A DNA stretch of 36,849 nucleotides from the IMG/VR virus record IMGVR_UViG_3300047510_002736, positions 1 through 36,849 of that record. The stretch is one strand, 5' to 3'. The position numbers were made by a program, and so were the translations under genes. Source of the DNA: a virus. Below the pieces are notes generated by a model. That model worked only from the letters and a program-made list of their open reading frames with translations, had not been told where the DNA came from and did no database searches. Positions 1-6,406 of the stretch are shown in pieces. The stretch's first letter is position 1; every line of letters starts with the position of its first letter.

Positions 1-2
1 CA

Positions 3-107
3 GCTCGAACAGTACCGCAAATTATCATTAATGGCAATGTAATTGGCGGATTCACAGAATTAAGAAAATATATCGACGAAACCGGATTTAACGGTACCGG
101 GTATTAA
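3..107 (+). CDS. glutaredoxin, C-terminal part (cut by the window edge)
   Basis: Frame 3 is open from the left edge and encodes 34 residues beginning ARTVPQIIING and ending TGFNGTGY. The TVPQ-(I/F)-(I/F)-ING...IGG-xx-(D/E)L pattern is the C-terminal half of the glutaredoxin fold, including the cis-Pro loop and the glycine pair that contact glutathione. The active-site CPYC part lies upstream, outside the window. Phages of the T4 group often carry a small glutaredoxin or thioredoxin as electron donor for ribonucleotide reductase; that role is inferred. The next gene starts 15 bases downstream, so it is probably co-transcribed. Confidence 0.85.
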   Translation, partial: ARTVPQIIINGNVIGGFTELRKYIDETGFNGTGY

Positions 108-121
108 AATAGGAAAATAGA

Positions 122-412
122 ATGTTAATTGACAAAGGCGTGGCAATAGGTGAAGTGGTCACTCTAAAACTCACCAGCGGAGAAGAATTAGTAGCAAAGT
201 TAGTAGAAGACGGTCCGATGCATTATAAGCTATCTAAGCCGTTAGTTCTCAGCATGAGTCCTAAGGGCATAGGGATGGTGCCTTATCTTTTTACTGTTAG
301 CCCCGATAAAGAAATTAAAATGAATAAATCAACTGTGGTCGTTATAGAAGCATCTGACAAAGAATTCTCAGATCAATATCTATCAGGGACAACTGGTATA
401 GCGATGAGGTAA
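122..412 (+). CDS. conserved Sm-like phage protein
   Basis: This 96-residue protein has an N-terminal stretch VVTLKLTSGEELVAKLVED followed by a YKLSKPLVLS strand and GIGMVPYLF. That arrangement of short beta strands resembles small Sm-like beta-barrel proteins encoded by marine T4-like phages, where the product has no assigned function. There is no signal peptide, membrane segment or cysteine. An AGGAAA ribosome-binding site precedes the ATG. It sits between a glutaredoxin and a putative baseplate or spike gene, with only 4 bases to the next start. The Sm-like assignment comes from pattern recognition, not a search. Confidence 0.75.
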   Translation: MLIDKGVAIGEVVTLKLTSGEELVAKLVEDGPMHYKLSKPLVLSMSPKGIGMVPYLFTVSPDKEIKMNKSTVVVIEASDKEFSDQYLSGTTGIAMR

Positions 413-416
413 TTAA

Positions 417-872
417 ATGGCAATTACATTAGTCAACCCAAACAGTAGACCAGTAGTAACTGGAGAAAGTGTCAGCGAAGGCGTAGCGGTAGCCATAGAT
501 TACACTTTGTATTATGATAGAATAGCTACAGCTTTAGAAACCCTAGCAACGAATTCTACTGCTATAAAAACTGCTGTAGAAAGCATGGCTACCCAACAAA
601 CAACTATAGCTACCCAACAAACAACTATAGCCACAAAACTAACAGCTATTGAAACTTATCAGAAAAAAGTTAAAGAACTTGCTGAAGGTACAGGAGTACA
701 TTTTGTAGGACCTTGGGAATGGGTAGGACTTTTATCATTGTATAAACTCTTCATCGAAGAAGGTAAAATACTGGAAGAGACAAACAATATATCGGCTGAA
801 AAAGTAGCAGAAGCATTGGCCAAATTTAATCAATACAAAGATAAAGTTAGTTCTTTACCAACGGTTTTTTAA
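417..872 (+). CDS. coiled-coil protein of unknown function upstream of the PAAR gene
   Basis: The 151-residue product has a central Thr/Ala/Gln-rich helix in which the seven residues ATQQTTI occur twice in tandem (about residues 59-72), flanked by TNSTAIKTAVES and KLTAIETYQKKVKEL. This looks like a coiled coil or fibrous spacer. The C-terminal part contains a conserved-looking HFVGPWEWVGLLSLYKLFIEEG segment of mixed helix. Its place immediately before the PAAR spike-tip gene (1 base between stop and start) suggests a virion or baseplate role; this is inference from position. I do not recognise a named family. Confidence 0.7.
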   Translation: MAITLVNPNSRPVVTGESVSEGVAVAIDYTLYYDRIATALETLATNSTAIKTAVESMATQQTTIATQQTTIATKLTAIETYQKKVKELAEGTGVHFVGPWEWVGLLSLYKLFIEEGKILEETNNISAEKVAEALAKFNQYKDKVSSLPTVF

Positions 873-873
873 T

Positions 874-1137
874 ATGCCAGGAATCTCAAGAGTAGGGGTA
901 GATCAAGCAGGAGGTACCATAGTCGGTAATCTTGCACCTACGGTCTTTGTCAATAATGCACCTATAGTAGTTAAGGGAGCGGCCATATCTGGTCACGGAA
1001 GATCACCTCACAGCGGCCCTGTTATGGTAGGTGCTAGCGGAACTGTTTTCGCTCATAATATACCGGTATGCCGAGCAGGAGACACAGCCAGTTGCGGACA
1101 CGCTGCGACAGGTTCATCAGATGTATTTGCGGGATAA
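874..1137 (+). CDS. PAAR-domain spike tip protein
   Basis: This 87-residue protein consists of one PAAR-like domain: GxxxxGNLAPTVFVNNAPIVVKGAAISGHG, then HSGPVMVGASGTVFAHNIPVCRAGDTASCGH. PAAR proteins fold into a cone that binds one metal ion through His/Cys residues and cap the central spike of contractile tails and type VI secretion systems; T4 gp5.4 is the phage example. Candidate ligands here are the His residues of SGHG and PHSG and the Cys/His of CRAGD and SCGHA. The start has no clear ribosome-binding site and follows the previous stop by 1 base, so translational coupling is likely. Confidence 0.88.
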   Translation: MPGISRVGVDQAGGTIVGNLAPTVFVNNAPIVVKGAAISGHGRSPHSGPVMVGASGTVFAHNIPVCRAGDTASCGHAATGSSDVFAG

Positions 1138-1139
1138 AA

Positions 1140-1550
1140 ATGAAAAAATTATTTTGGAATGTTTTAGGATTTATTAGTTTAGGACTGGCCTATATCGGAT
1201 TGATCACACCTGGAATTCCTTACAGCCCGTTTATTGTATTTTCAGCTTATTGTTTTTCTAAGGGCAGTGAGCGTATGCATCGTTGGATTTACAATCATAA
1301 GATTTTCGGACCATTTTTAACCAATTGGAGCGAAAAAAGAGTTTTTCCTCAAAAACTACGTTATTTGATGTTGACAATGATGTCATTAAGCCTTATACTA
1401 ATGTGGACAGGTGGGGTAAAACTTATCGGTATTATTTCAACAGCAGTGTTTATGGCATTGGTCGCTGTTTGGGCCTGGAGATATCCAAATACTCCAGAAG
1501 AACATGATCGTCGCAAAGATGCTGGCGAAAAGATAGGTTGGATTAAATAA
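1140..1550 (+). CDS. DUF454 (YbaN-like) inner-membrane protein
   Basis: The 136-residue product starts MKKLFWNVLGFISLGLAYIGLITPGIPYSPFIVFSAYCFSKGS..., the N-terminal signature of the DUF454/YbaN family (hydrophobic segment, G-hIGxxxPxxPtxPF, then CFxxxSxRhxxWI). Three membrane segments are apparent at roughly residues 5-35, 75-92 and 95-115. A longer frame-compatible start at 1068 would run through the PAAR gene, so the ATG two bases after the PAAR stop was preferred. The bacterial family has no firm function. Its appearance between a tail gene and a tmRNA suggests capture from a host. Confidence 0.8.
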   Translation: MKKLFWNVLGFISLGLAYIGLITPGIPYSPFIVFSAYCFSKGSERMHRWIYNHKIFGPFLTNWSEKRVFPQKLRYLMLTMMSLSLILMWTGGVKLIGIISTAVFMALVAVWAWRYPNTPEEHDRRKDAGEKIGWIK

Positions 1551-1565
1551 AAGTTATTGCTGTAT

Positions 1566-1838
1566 GAAGCAAAGAGAAAAGTGTTCTGGACGGGAGTTCG
1601 AATCTCCCCACCTCCACCGGAGGATATTTTAAAAGTATCCTGCGTTGGGGGTGTACATGGTTTCGACAGGGCAAAGAGTAACAGAGTGGACAGCTCGGGA
1701 AAGCAGAACCCGTAGGATTGGAGTAACCCGGTCGCAGAAGCAAAAAACGTAAATGCAAACGCAGATACATTTGAGTTTGGCGCATTGAACTTCACAACTG
1801 CCACTCCGGGGCAACTATGCCTTGTCAACCAAAATAGT
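1566..1838 (+). ncRNA. ssrA: permuted (two-piece) tmRNA
   Basis: tmRNA rescues stalled ribosomes with a tRNA-like end and a short mRNA. Here the order is circularly permuted. The T-arm GGGAG-TTCGAAT-CTCCC and the 3' acceptor strand CACCTCC-ACC (about 1591-1617) come first. A loop follows, then the 5' acceptor strand GGGGGTG with the conserved TGGTTTCGACAGG (1647-1670). GGGGGTG pairs with CACCTCC (one G-U), and CAGGGC (about 1666-1672) pairs with GTTCTG (1583-1588), which supports the permutation. No T-arm exists downstream; a terminator follows at once. The resume codon is probably GCA at 1755, preceded by the usual ACGTAAAT. The tag would start ANADTFEFGAL, but that frame has no stop before 1872 (see findings). 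The last A of CCA is not encoded. Confidence 0.88.
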
Positions 1839-1866
1839 AAAGCGGCCTTCGGGCCGCTTTCTTTTC
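1839..1866 (+). terminator. rho-independent terminator of the tmRNA
   Basis: AAAGCGGCC (1839-1847) pairs perfectly with GGCCGCTTT (1852-1860) around a TTCG tetraloop, followed by a T-rich tail (CTTTTCGTT). The 9-bp stem with a stable tetraloop is typical of a strong intrinsic terminator and closes the tmRNA transcript before the peroxiredoxin promoter. Confidence 0.92.
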
Positions 1867-1917
1867 GTTATTGATTTTTCCTATGATCGTCATAAAAAAA
1901 TATTTAGAAAAAATCTA

Positions 1918-1947
1918 TTGATTTTGCATTTTAATAGGATATATAAT
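1918..1947 (+). promoter_or_regulatory. sigma-70-like promoter of the peroxiredoxin operon
   Basis: TTGATT (1918-1923) and TATAAT (1942-1947) are separated by 18 bases in a very AT-rich stretch between the tmRNA terminator and the ahpC start. The -10 matches the consensus exactly and the -35 at four of six positions. Transcription would start near 1954, leaving a leader of about 48 bases. Confidence 0.6.
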
Positions 1948-2001
1948 ATACACATACAATACAGAGTTATTGAAGTTTTCAAACACACACAAGGAGAAGA
2001 T

Positions 2002-2559
2002 ATGAAAACAGTTGGTGATAAATTAGAAAAATTCGCAGTAACAGGTGTCAAGCCTGGTCAACCAGAAGATGCGTTCTTTGACATTACAGACCAAAGTTTT
2101 GAAGGTAAGTGGAAAGTAATCGTTTACTACCCAAAGGACTTTACATTCGTTTGCCCTACAGAAATTGTAGCCTACGACAAACTAGCCGGCGACTTTGCCG
2201 ACCGTGATGCAGTACTGCTCACAGGTTCAACAGACAACGAGTTCTGTAAAGTCAGCTGGCAAAAGGCACACCCAGATCTACAAAAGATCACGCATACACA
2301 GTTTGCAGATACGCAGCGTTGGAATGACAACACCATGGAAGATCTAAGCCTGATTAATCAGCTCGGCGTGTTCTATGCTCCAGCAGGTGCTGCACTTCGT
2401 GCCACATTCATTGTTGATCCAGACAACGTTATCCAACACGTTACCGTCAACAACTTGAACGTTGGTCGCTCACCAGAAGAAACACTTCGTGTATTGGATG
2501 CGTTACAAACTGGCGAGCTATGTGCTTGTAACCGTACAGTTGGTGGCGAGACTCTCTAA
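2002..2559 (+). CDS. ahpC: peroxiredoxin, AhpC type
   Basis: The ATG at 2002 has an AGGAG site, unlike the longer upstream reading, which starts inside the tmRNA. The 185-residue product is a typical 2-Cys peroxiredoxin. It has YYPKDFTFVCPTE with peroxidatic Cys51, a conserved DNEFCKVSW segment, and a resolving-cysteine region GELCACNRTVGG near the C-terminus. It would reduce hydrogen and alkyl peroxides in the cytoplasm. The usual reductase partner AhpF is absent, but an AhpD-like protein is encoded two genes later, matching the AhpC/AhpD pairing known in actinobacteria and some proteobacteria. Its length agrees with full-length bacterial AhpC (about 187 residues). Confidence 0.95.
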   Translation: MKTVGDKLEKFAVTGVKPGQPEDAFFDITDQSFEGKWKVIVYYPKDFTFVCPTEIVAYDKLAGDFADRDAVLLTGSTDNEFCKVSWQKAHPDLQKITHTQFADTQRWNDNTMEDLSLINQLGVFYAPAGAALRATFIVDPDNVIQHVTVNNLNVGRSPEETLRVLDALQTGELCACNRTVGGETL

Positions 2560-2571
2560 GGGAACAATATT

Positions 2572-2997
2572 ATGTTAGAATGTTTGATTTTAGGCGATAG
2601 CCTTGCAGTTGGAGTGGGACAGATCCGTAAAGAATGTGTGACCTATGCTAAGAGTGGTATCAATAGTTATGACTATGTTAATCGTCATATCCTATACACC
2701 GGTACTAATTACAAAGAAGCAAAGACTGTGATTATCAGCCTAGGGTCAAACGACTATAAAAGTATCAATACCTATGAGGAACTACACACTTTAAGGCATT
2801 TAGTAAAAGCGGACAGGGTCTATTGGATCCTTCCTGCTATCAAAGATACCAAGAGAGCCAACGTACAAAAAATCGCTGAGAAATATCACGATGTCGTCAT
2901 TGACTCTAGGGATCACGAAATAAGTGCAGATGGTGTGCATCCTACATATAAAGGATACAAAGCGATCGCTAAGAAAACACAAGGAGACACACAATGA
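2572..2997 (+). CDS. SGNH (GDSL-like) hydrolase
   Basis: The 141-residue protein carries the SGNH hydrolase blocks: block I ILGDSLAVGVG with nucleophile Ser10, block III ISLGSNDYKS with the Asn, and block V SADGVHPTYKGY with the Asp/His pair. Such enzymes deacylate or de-esterify lipids, polysaccharides or peptidoglycan. The substrate cannot be read from sequence, and no signal peptide is present, so it acts in the cytoplasm or as a virion component. It lies between the peroxiredoxin and the AhpD-like gene, and overlaps the latter by ATGA. In phages this fold also occurs in tail-associated and receptor-modifying proteins. Confidence 0.82.
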   Translation: MLECLILGDSLAVGVGQIRKECVTYAKSGINSYDYVNRHILYTGTNYKEAKTVIISLGSNDYKSINTYEELHTLRHLVKADRVYWILPAIKDTKRANVQKIAEKYHDVVIDSRDHEISADGVHPTYKGYKAIAKKTQGDTQ

Positions 2998-3503
2998 GTT
3001 GGGTAGAACAAATCAAAGAGGCACTCCCGGAATACGCTAAGGACACTAGACTAAACCTTGACGCGGTTATAAACCGTAGCACATTAGATGCAATAGAAGC
3101 TCAAGGGTGTGCCTTAGCAGCCGCAATGTCCACAGGCAACGGTAAGTTAGTAACATTTGTATCTAGTGGCATTGAAGATCTCAGAGAACGTGACGCAGCA
3201 TTGACAGCATCGGCTATCATGGCGCAGAACAACGTTTGGTATCCATATGTTGAAATGGTAGGCGGTGCTCTAGAAGGCATCCCGCCACAACTGCGTATGA
3301 ATGCTATTGCCAGTCACGGCGGTACTACAAAGGCAAGATTTGAGGCATATAGTTTAGCAGCCAGTATCGTAGGCAAATGTCATTTCTGTGTGAAGGCACA
3401 TTTCGACACACTAAAGGCAGAAGGTTATTCAGTTGATCAGTTGAGAGACATTGGACGCATCGCTGCTGTAATGAACAGTGTTGCTAAGGTGTTAAACAGT
3501 TAA
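2994..3503 (+). CDS. ahpD: AhpD-like alkylhydroperoxidase (carboxymuconolactone decarboxylase fold)
   Basis: The 169-residue all-helical protein has the AhpD active-site motif: Cys129-His-Phe-Cys132 with His136 (KCHFCVKAH), the same CxxC...H spacing as mycobacterial AhpD. AhpD re-reduces AhpC by a dithiol exchange, so this gene probably supplies electrons to the peroxiredoxin encoded at 2002. The length (AhpD is about 177 residues) and the position of the motif in the C-terminal half fit a full enzyme. Start and upstream stop overlap (ATGA), which implies coupled translation. The downstream gene begins after a strong AAGGAGGGG site. Confidence 0.9.
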   Translation: MSWVEQIKEALPEYAKDTRLNLDAVINRSTLDAIEAQGCALAAAMSTGNGKLVTFVSSGIEDLRERDAALTASAIMAQNNVWYPYVEMVGGALEGIPPQLRMNAIASHGGTTKARFEAYSLAASIVGKCHFCVKAHFDTLKAEGYSVDQLRDIGRIAAVMNSVAKVLNS

Positions 3504-3531
3504 TAAATAAATTACAAGGAGGGGCAAGACT

Positions 3532-3690
3532 ATGCGACAGAAAAAGCTCATAGCGGAACTGTATAAGGCTTGCTTCGACCACGACGCCAAGAAGATGGCA
3601 GAGCTTAAGAAACACGAGTTCCAAAAAATCTTGAAACGCAAGGCCGAAGGTAAGCATTTTACACACCGATGGACCGTAGTTCAAATTTAA
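3532..3690 (+). CDS. small conserved basic phage protein (52 aa)
   Basis: A very strong AAGGAGGGG ribosome-binding site sits 7 bases before this ATG. The product begins [20 protein letters not shown] and contains the basic stretch [15 protein letters not shown], ending VVQI. It is Lys/Arg-rich and predicted helical, with no membrane segment. Small basic proteins of this pattern recur in marine T4-like phage genomes without a known function. It closes the peroxiredoxin operon and is separated from the next gene by 54 bases. Confidence 0.8.
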   Translation: MRQKKLIAELYKACFDHDAKKMAELKKHEFQKILKRKAEGKHFTHRWTVVQI

Positions 3691-3726
3691 TTATTTGTAA
3701 CTGATCTGTAATATTACACACACCAA

Positions 3727-3765
3727 GGAACGGTAAATACTGCTATGCAGCGAACTTACCGTTCC
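3727..3765 (+). promoter_or_regulatory. stem-loop that encloses the ribosome-binding site and start of the LpxH-like gene
   Basis: GGAACGGTAA (3727-3736) is perfectly complementary to TTACCGTTCC (3756-3765). Inside, CTGC and GCAG (3740-3750) form a further short stem, and the ATG at 3745 lies in it. The 5' arm includes the only Shine-Dalgarno-like bases (AAGGAA). If it forms in the mRNA, translation would be blocked until the structure is melted, bound or translated through. Confidence 0.6.
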
Positions 3766-4590
3766 ATTTTTATTTCCGACGTACATCTCGGCACCAAAGA
3801 TTGTAAGGCCGAGCATCTCAACAACTTTCTTAAACACAACACCTGCGACACTCTTTATCTTGTAGGTGATATAATTGATGCTTGGAAGATACAACAAAAC
3901 AAATGGCGATGGAAACAAAGTCATACTAACGTGGTACGCAGAGTACTAGGACACGCTAAACGTGGCACACGAGTTGTATTCATAGCAGGCAATCACGATG
4001 AATTTTTAAGACCAATGATACCATATGGTTTCAATTTTGGTCTAATAGAAATACATAATCAAGTAGAACATATAGGCGCAGACGGCAAACACTATCTAGT
4101 TGTACACGGAGACCTGTTTGATGGCATCACCCGCCTAGCACCTTGGATAGCATTCTTAGGAGATAAAGCATATGACGTTGTTCTTAACCTCAACAGTAAA
4201 TTTAATTGGATTCGTCGCCGTATGGGTTTTGGGTACTTTAGCCTTAGCAAGTTTCTTAAGTACAAAGTTAAAAAAGCAGTAGACTTCGTATTCAAATTTG
4301 AAGAGAACTTAGCCAACTACTGTAAGAAGCGTGGCTTTGATGGCGTTATCTGCGGACACATACATCACGCAGAGATTAAAGAAATCAACGGTGTCACATA
4401 TATGAACGACGGTGACTGGGTCGAAAGTTGTACAGCATTAGTTGAACATTGGGACGGCCGTTGGGAAATAGTAACGTGGACTAAGGAGCGAGATGATGTG
4501 GTTGATGATATTGATAGCAGTTCACACAAACAACCCAAACGACATACCGGGAAGAATAACCCTACAGTTCCAAACACAGCAACAATGTGA
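3745..4590 (+). CDS. LpxH/YbbF-like metallophosphoesterase (UDP-2,3-diacylglucosamine diphosphatase family)
   Basis: The 281-residue protein has the calcineurin-like metal-binding blocks in order: FISDVHLGT (about residue 10), LVGDIIDAW (about 40), FIAGNHDEF (about 80), LVVHGDLFD (about 118) and ICGHIHHAE (about 208). The surrounding sequence, including TLYLVGDIIDAWKI and RWKQSHTNVVRRVL, follows bacterial proteins annotated as UDP-2,3-diacylglucosamine diphosphatase, an inner-membrane-associated enzyme of lipid A assembly. Its true substrate is uncertain. It is followed after 60 bases by a GT4 glycosyltransferase; in proteobacteria these two families are often neighbours, so the pair was probably acquired together. 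The Ser/Thr/Asn-rich tail after residue 250 looks non-conserved. Confidence 0.85.
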   Translation: MQRTYRSIFISDVHLGTKDCKAEHLNNFLKHNTCDTLYLVGDIIDAWKIQQNKWRWKQSHTNVVRRVLGHAKRGTRVVFIAGNHDEFLRPMIPYGFNFGLIEIHNQVEHIGADGKHYLVVHGDLFDGITRLAPWIAFLGDKAYDVVLNLNSKFNWIRRRMGFGYFSLSKFLKYKVKKAVDFVFKFEENLANYCKKRGFDGVICGHIHHAEIKEINGVTYMNDGDWVESCTALVEHWDGRWEIVTWTKERDDVVDDIDSSSHKQPKRHTGKNNPTVPNTATM

Positions 4591-4650
4591 ACAGGTGTTA
4601 CAAAGTATGACCTATTGGTTAAAGTTTGAAAGTTTTCGAGTAGAGGGAAG

Positions 4651-5661
4651 ATGCATAAAACAATCTTAGTCATCACTGATAATTTACCGGAGCAGATCAA
4701 TGGCGTTGTTACGACCTTCAAGAGTATTGAGAAACACGCTGTTTTGGACGGGTATAGCCTTTTATACCTTGATCCCAGGGAGTTCTTACATTTTAGTTGC
4801 CCAGGCTACCCTGAAGTTAAACTTAGCCTTCCTAGGAAGATCGGCAAGAAGATTGAGGAGATATCTCCGGATTATATACATATCGCCACCGAGGGTCCTG
4901 TTGGTCTGTGTGCTAGACTTTATCTTGACCAACGCGGCTATCGTTACAATACTAGTTACCATACTAAATTTCCTGAATTTTTAAACGAAATATACAAGAT
5001 ACCCATAAGTTGGACTTATTGGTATGTTCGATGGTTTCATAAACACAGCGGCAAAGTACTGACTACGACTGATACAATGGTTGACGATTTAAAATCACAC
5101 GGATTTAAAGGTGATATCGTTTCTTGGACCAGGGGAGTAGATCGAGAAACACTATCAACTAGCATTAAATGGAGTCATCATAAGTATCTTCATCTGAATC
5201 TTTCTGTTCTATATGTAGGTCGTGTTAGCAAAGAAAAAAATCTAGATGAGCTGTGTCGTTTAGAAAATGAGTTTGATATAACCATTGTTGGGGACGGCCC
5301 TTACCGAAATGAGTTAGAAAAAAAATATTCTAGAGTAAAGTTTCTGGGATATAAATCGGGTAGCGATTTGGCAGACTGCTACGCACAAGCAGATGTATTT
5401 TGCTTCCCTAGCCGAACAGATACATTTGGTATCGTCATTATAGAAAGCCTTAGTCTAGGTACACCAGTGGCCGCATATCCAGTTCCTGGTCCTATTGATA
5501 TTTTGGAACAAGGCGTGAATGGACATATGAGCGAAAATCTATCTCTTAGTATTCGTATAGCAGCCAATTATAATAGAGAAAGAGTCAGAGAGACTGCAGA
5601 AAAATGGACTTGGGAAAATTGCTGGAAGATTTTCAAAAACAATTTGATTAGTATAATTTAA
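4651..5661 (+). CDS. GT4-family glycosyltransferase
   Basis: The 336-residue protein has a GT-B layout. The N-terminal domain begins ILVITDNLPEQINGVVTTFKSI, typical of GT4 mannosyl/glucosyltransferases. The linker carries the conserved TRGVD, and the C-terminal Rossmann domain has VLYVGRVSKEKN, IVGDGP and the E/D-x7-E nucleotide-sugar motif DTFGIVIIE followed by SLSLGTPVAAY. The first acidic residue is Asp rather than Glu. There is no membrane segment. It would transfer a sugar from an NDP-sugar to a lipid, glycan or phage component. With the preceding LpxH-like gene it suggests alteration of the host envelope, for example receptor masking; this is inference. Confidence 0.9.
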   Translation: MHKTILVITDNLPEQINGVVTTFKSIEKHAVLDGYSLLYLDPREFLHFSCPGYPEVKLSLPRKIGKKIEEISPDYIHIATEGPVGLCARLYLDQRGYRYNTSYHTKFPEFLNEIYKIPISWTYWYVRWFHKHSGKVLTTTDTMVDDLKSHGFKGDIVSWTRGVDRETLSTSIKWSHHKYLHLNLSVLYVGRVSKEKNLDELCRLENEFDITIVGDGPYRNELEKKYSRVKFLGYKSGSDLADCYAQADVFCFPSRTDTFGIVIIESLSLGTPVAAYPVPGPIDILEQGVNGHMSENLSLSIRIAANYNRERVRETAEKWTWENCWKIFKNNLISII

Positions 5662-5696
5662 TGAATTTCACTATGGTTTTCTGGTAGTTTTTATCA

Positions 5697-5733
5697 TATA
5701 ATATAGATACATACTGATGCAAGTATGTTTTTA
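5697..5733 (+). promoter_or_regulatory. possible pqqA promoter -10 and short leader hairpin
   Basis: A TATAAT lies at 5697-5702 with only a weak -35 candidate (TGGTTT, 5674-5679, 17-bp spacer). Just downstream ACATAC (5709-5714) pairs with GTATGT (5723-5728), followed by four further T residues, so a weak attenuator is possible. The strong AAGGAG site of pqqA lies 25 bases further on. Confidence 0.35.
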
Positions 5734-5757
5734 ATGATGTAAAAAAGGAGAAACATT

Positions 5758-5829
5758 ATGTGGACCAAACCAGAAGCTACTGAAATGCGTTACGGTTTTG
5801 AGATCACTATGTATATCGCTAATCGCTAA
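5758..5829 (+). CDS. pqqA: PqqA, pyrroloquinoline quinone precursor peptide (23 aa)
   Basis: The ATG follows AAAAAAGGAGAAACATT, a strong ribosome-binding site, and encodes exactly 23 residues beginning MWTKPEATEMRYGFE and ending TMYIANR. This matches the PqqA family in length, in the MW-(T/K)-KP start, and in the GFE-x-TMY core, where Glu15 and Tyr19 are the two side chains that PqqE links on the way to the cofactor. PqqA is a ribosomally made substrate chaperoned by PqqD; PqqB, PqqC and a protease finish PQQ. None of those genes is in the window, so the peptide would feed host enzymes. A strong terminator follows 23 bases after the stop, making it a stand-alone unit. A mimic or decoy role is an alternative. 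Confidence 0.88.
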   Translation: MWTKPEATEMRYGFEITMYIANR

Positions 5830-5852
5830 TACATAGATCAAAAAACCAAAAG

Positions 5853-5875
5853 ACCCGCCCTAGGCGGGTTTTTCT
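5853..5875 (+). terminator. rho-independent terminator after pqqA
   Basis: CCCGCC pairs with GGCGGG across a CTA loop (about 5854-5868) and is followed by TTTTTCTT. The GC-rich stem and T run are classic. It isolates pqqA from the promoter that starts at 5875. Confidence 0.93.
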
Positions 5876-5903
5876 TGACAGTCTATTGCAAAGATGTTAT
5901 AGT
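5875..5903 (+). promoter_or_regulatory. sigma-70-like promoter
   Basis: TTGACA (5875-5880), a 17-bp spacer and TATAGT (5898-5903) lie directly after the pqqA terminator. Transcription would start near 5910 and serve the gene beginning at 5935, whose GGAGG site is at 5924-5928. Confidence 0.8.
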
Positions 5904-5934
5904 AATACATCAGTAACAGTTTTGGAGGCTTATT

Positions 5935-6324
5935 TTGAGTATGCATTTGGAAGGTCCGTGGCTTTCAACTACGGGAAAGAAAAAAGGCAAACGTAAGTTT
6001 CGCAATGCAGATGAAGCACGAAAGGCTAGACAATTGGAAGAAAATTGGAACGACTTATTGAAAAAATGGGGTATCGAGCAACAAGAAAAGCGTAAGAAAC
6101 GTGCTATGTCTGCTCCGACTCTGTCAACTCCCGCACCATTTTACAGAGGATCTGATCAACCTAAGATCCCTAGCCTACCATTTACTGGTGGCCCTTGTAC
6201 TAAACCAGAGCAAAAAGTCTATACCGGTGATAAGATTAAAGGTATTGGTACTATGCATAAGAGTAATGCAGTTCCAATCTTTTCGGACGAGCAGGCGGTA
6301 GATATCGCCAAAATGCGTCGATAA
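5935..6324 (+). CDS. conserved phage protein, lysine-rich
   Basis: TTG at 5935 is preferred as start because GGAGG ends 6 bases before it; the ATG at 5941 would be 12 bases away. The 129-residue product begins MSMHLEGPWLSTTGKKKGKRKF, continues with a basic helix rich in Lys/Arg/Glu (about residues 22-60), and ends with KVYTGDKIKGIGTMHKSNAVPIFSDEQAVDIAKMRR. This N- and C-terminal pattern is common in uncultured aquatic tailed phages and has no known function. The two conserved ends joined by a variable Pro-rich linker suggest a nucleic-acid-binding or scaffold role, but that is speculative. Confidence 0.85.
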   Translation: MSMHLEGPWLSTTGKKKGKRKFRNADEARKARQLEENWNDLLKKWGIEQQEKRKKRAMSAPTLSTPAPFYRGSDQPKIPSLPFTGGPCTKPEQKVYTGDKIKGIGTMHKSNAVPIFSDEQAVDIAKMRR

Positions 6325-6337
6325 TCGCCGGTTTTCG

Positions 6338-6346
6338 TGCTATAAT
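6338..6346 (+). promoter_or_regulatory. extended -10 promoter candidate
   Basis: TGCTATAAT is a perfect extended -10 element 14 bases after the stop of the preceding gene. No good -35 is present 17 bases upstream, which is acceptable for extended -10 promoters. It would drive the short gene at 6407 and the SleB hydrolase. Confidence 0.5.
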
Positions 6347-6406
6347 ATGAAAGATGAACTATATATTATACGTTTCGCAAAGAAACTAAGATAGTAGGTC
6401 CAAAGT

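Noticed and set aside
1361-1828. Minus-strand frames of 60-155 residues across the tmRNA (for example 1361-1828 and 1543-1785).
   Set aside because: They are translations of the tmRNA and its T-arm on the wrong strand, without binding sites, and overlap the DUF454 gene.
1822-2001. N-terminal extension of the peroxiredoxin frame back to 1822.
   Set aside because: It starts inside the tmRNA, crosses its terminator and the promoter, and has no ribosome-binding site; ATG 2002 has one.
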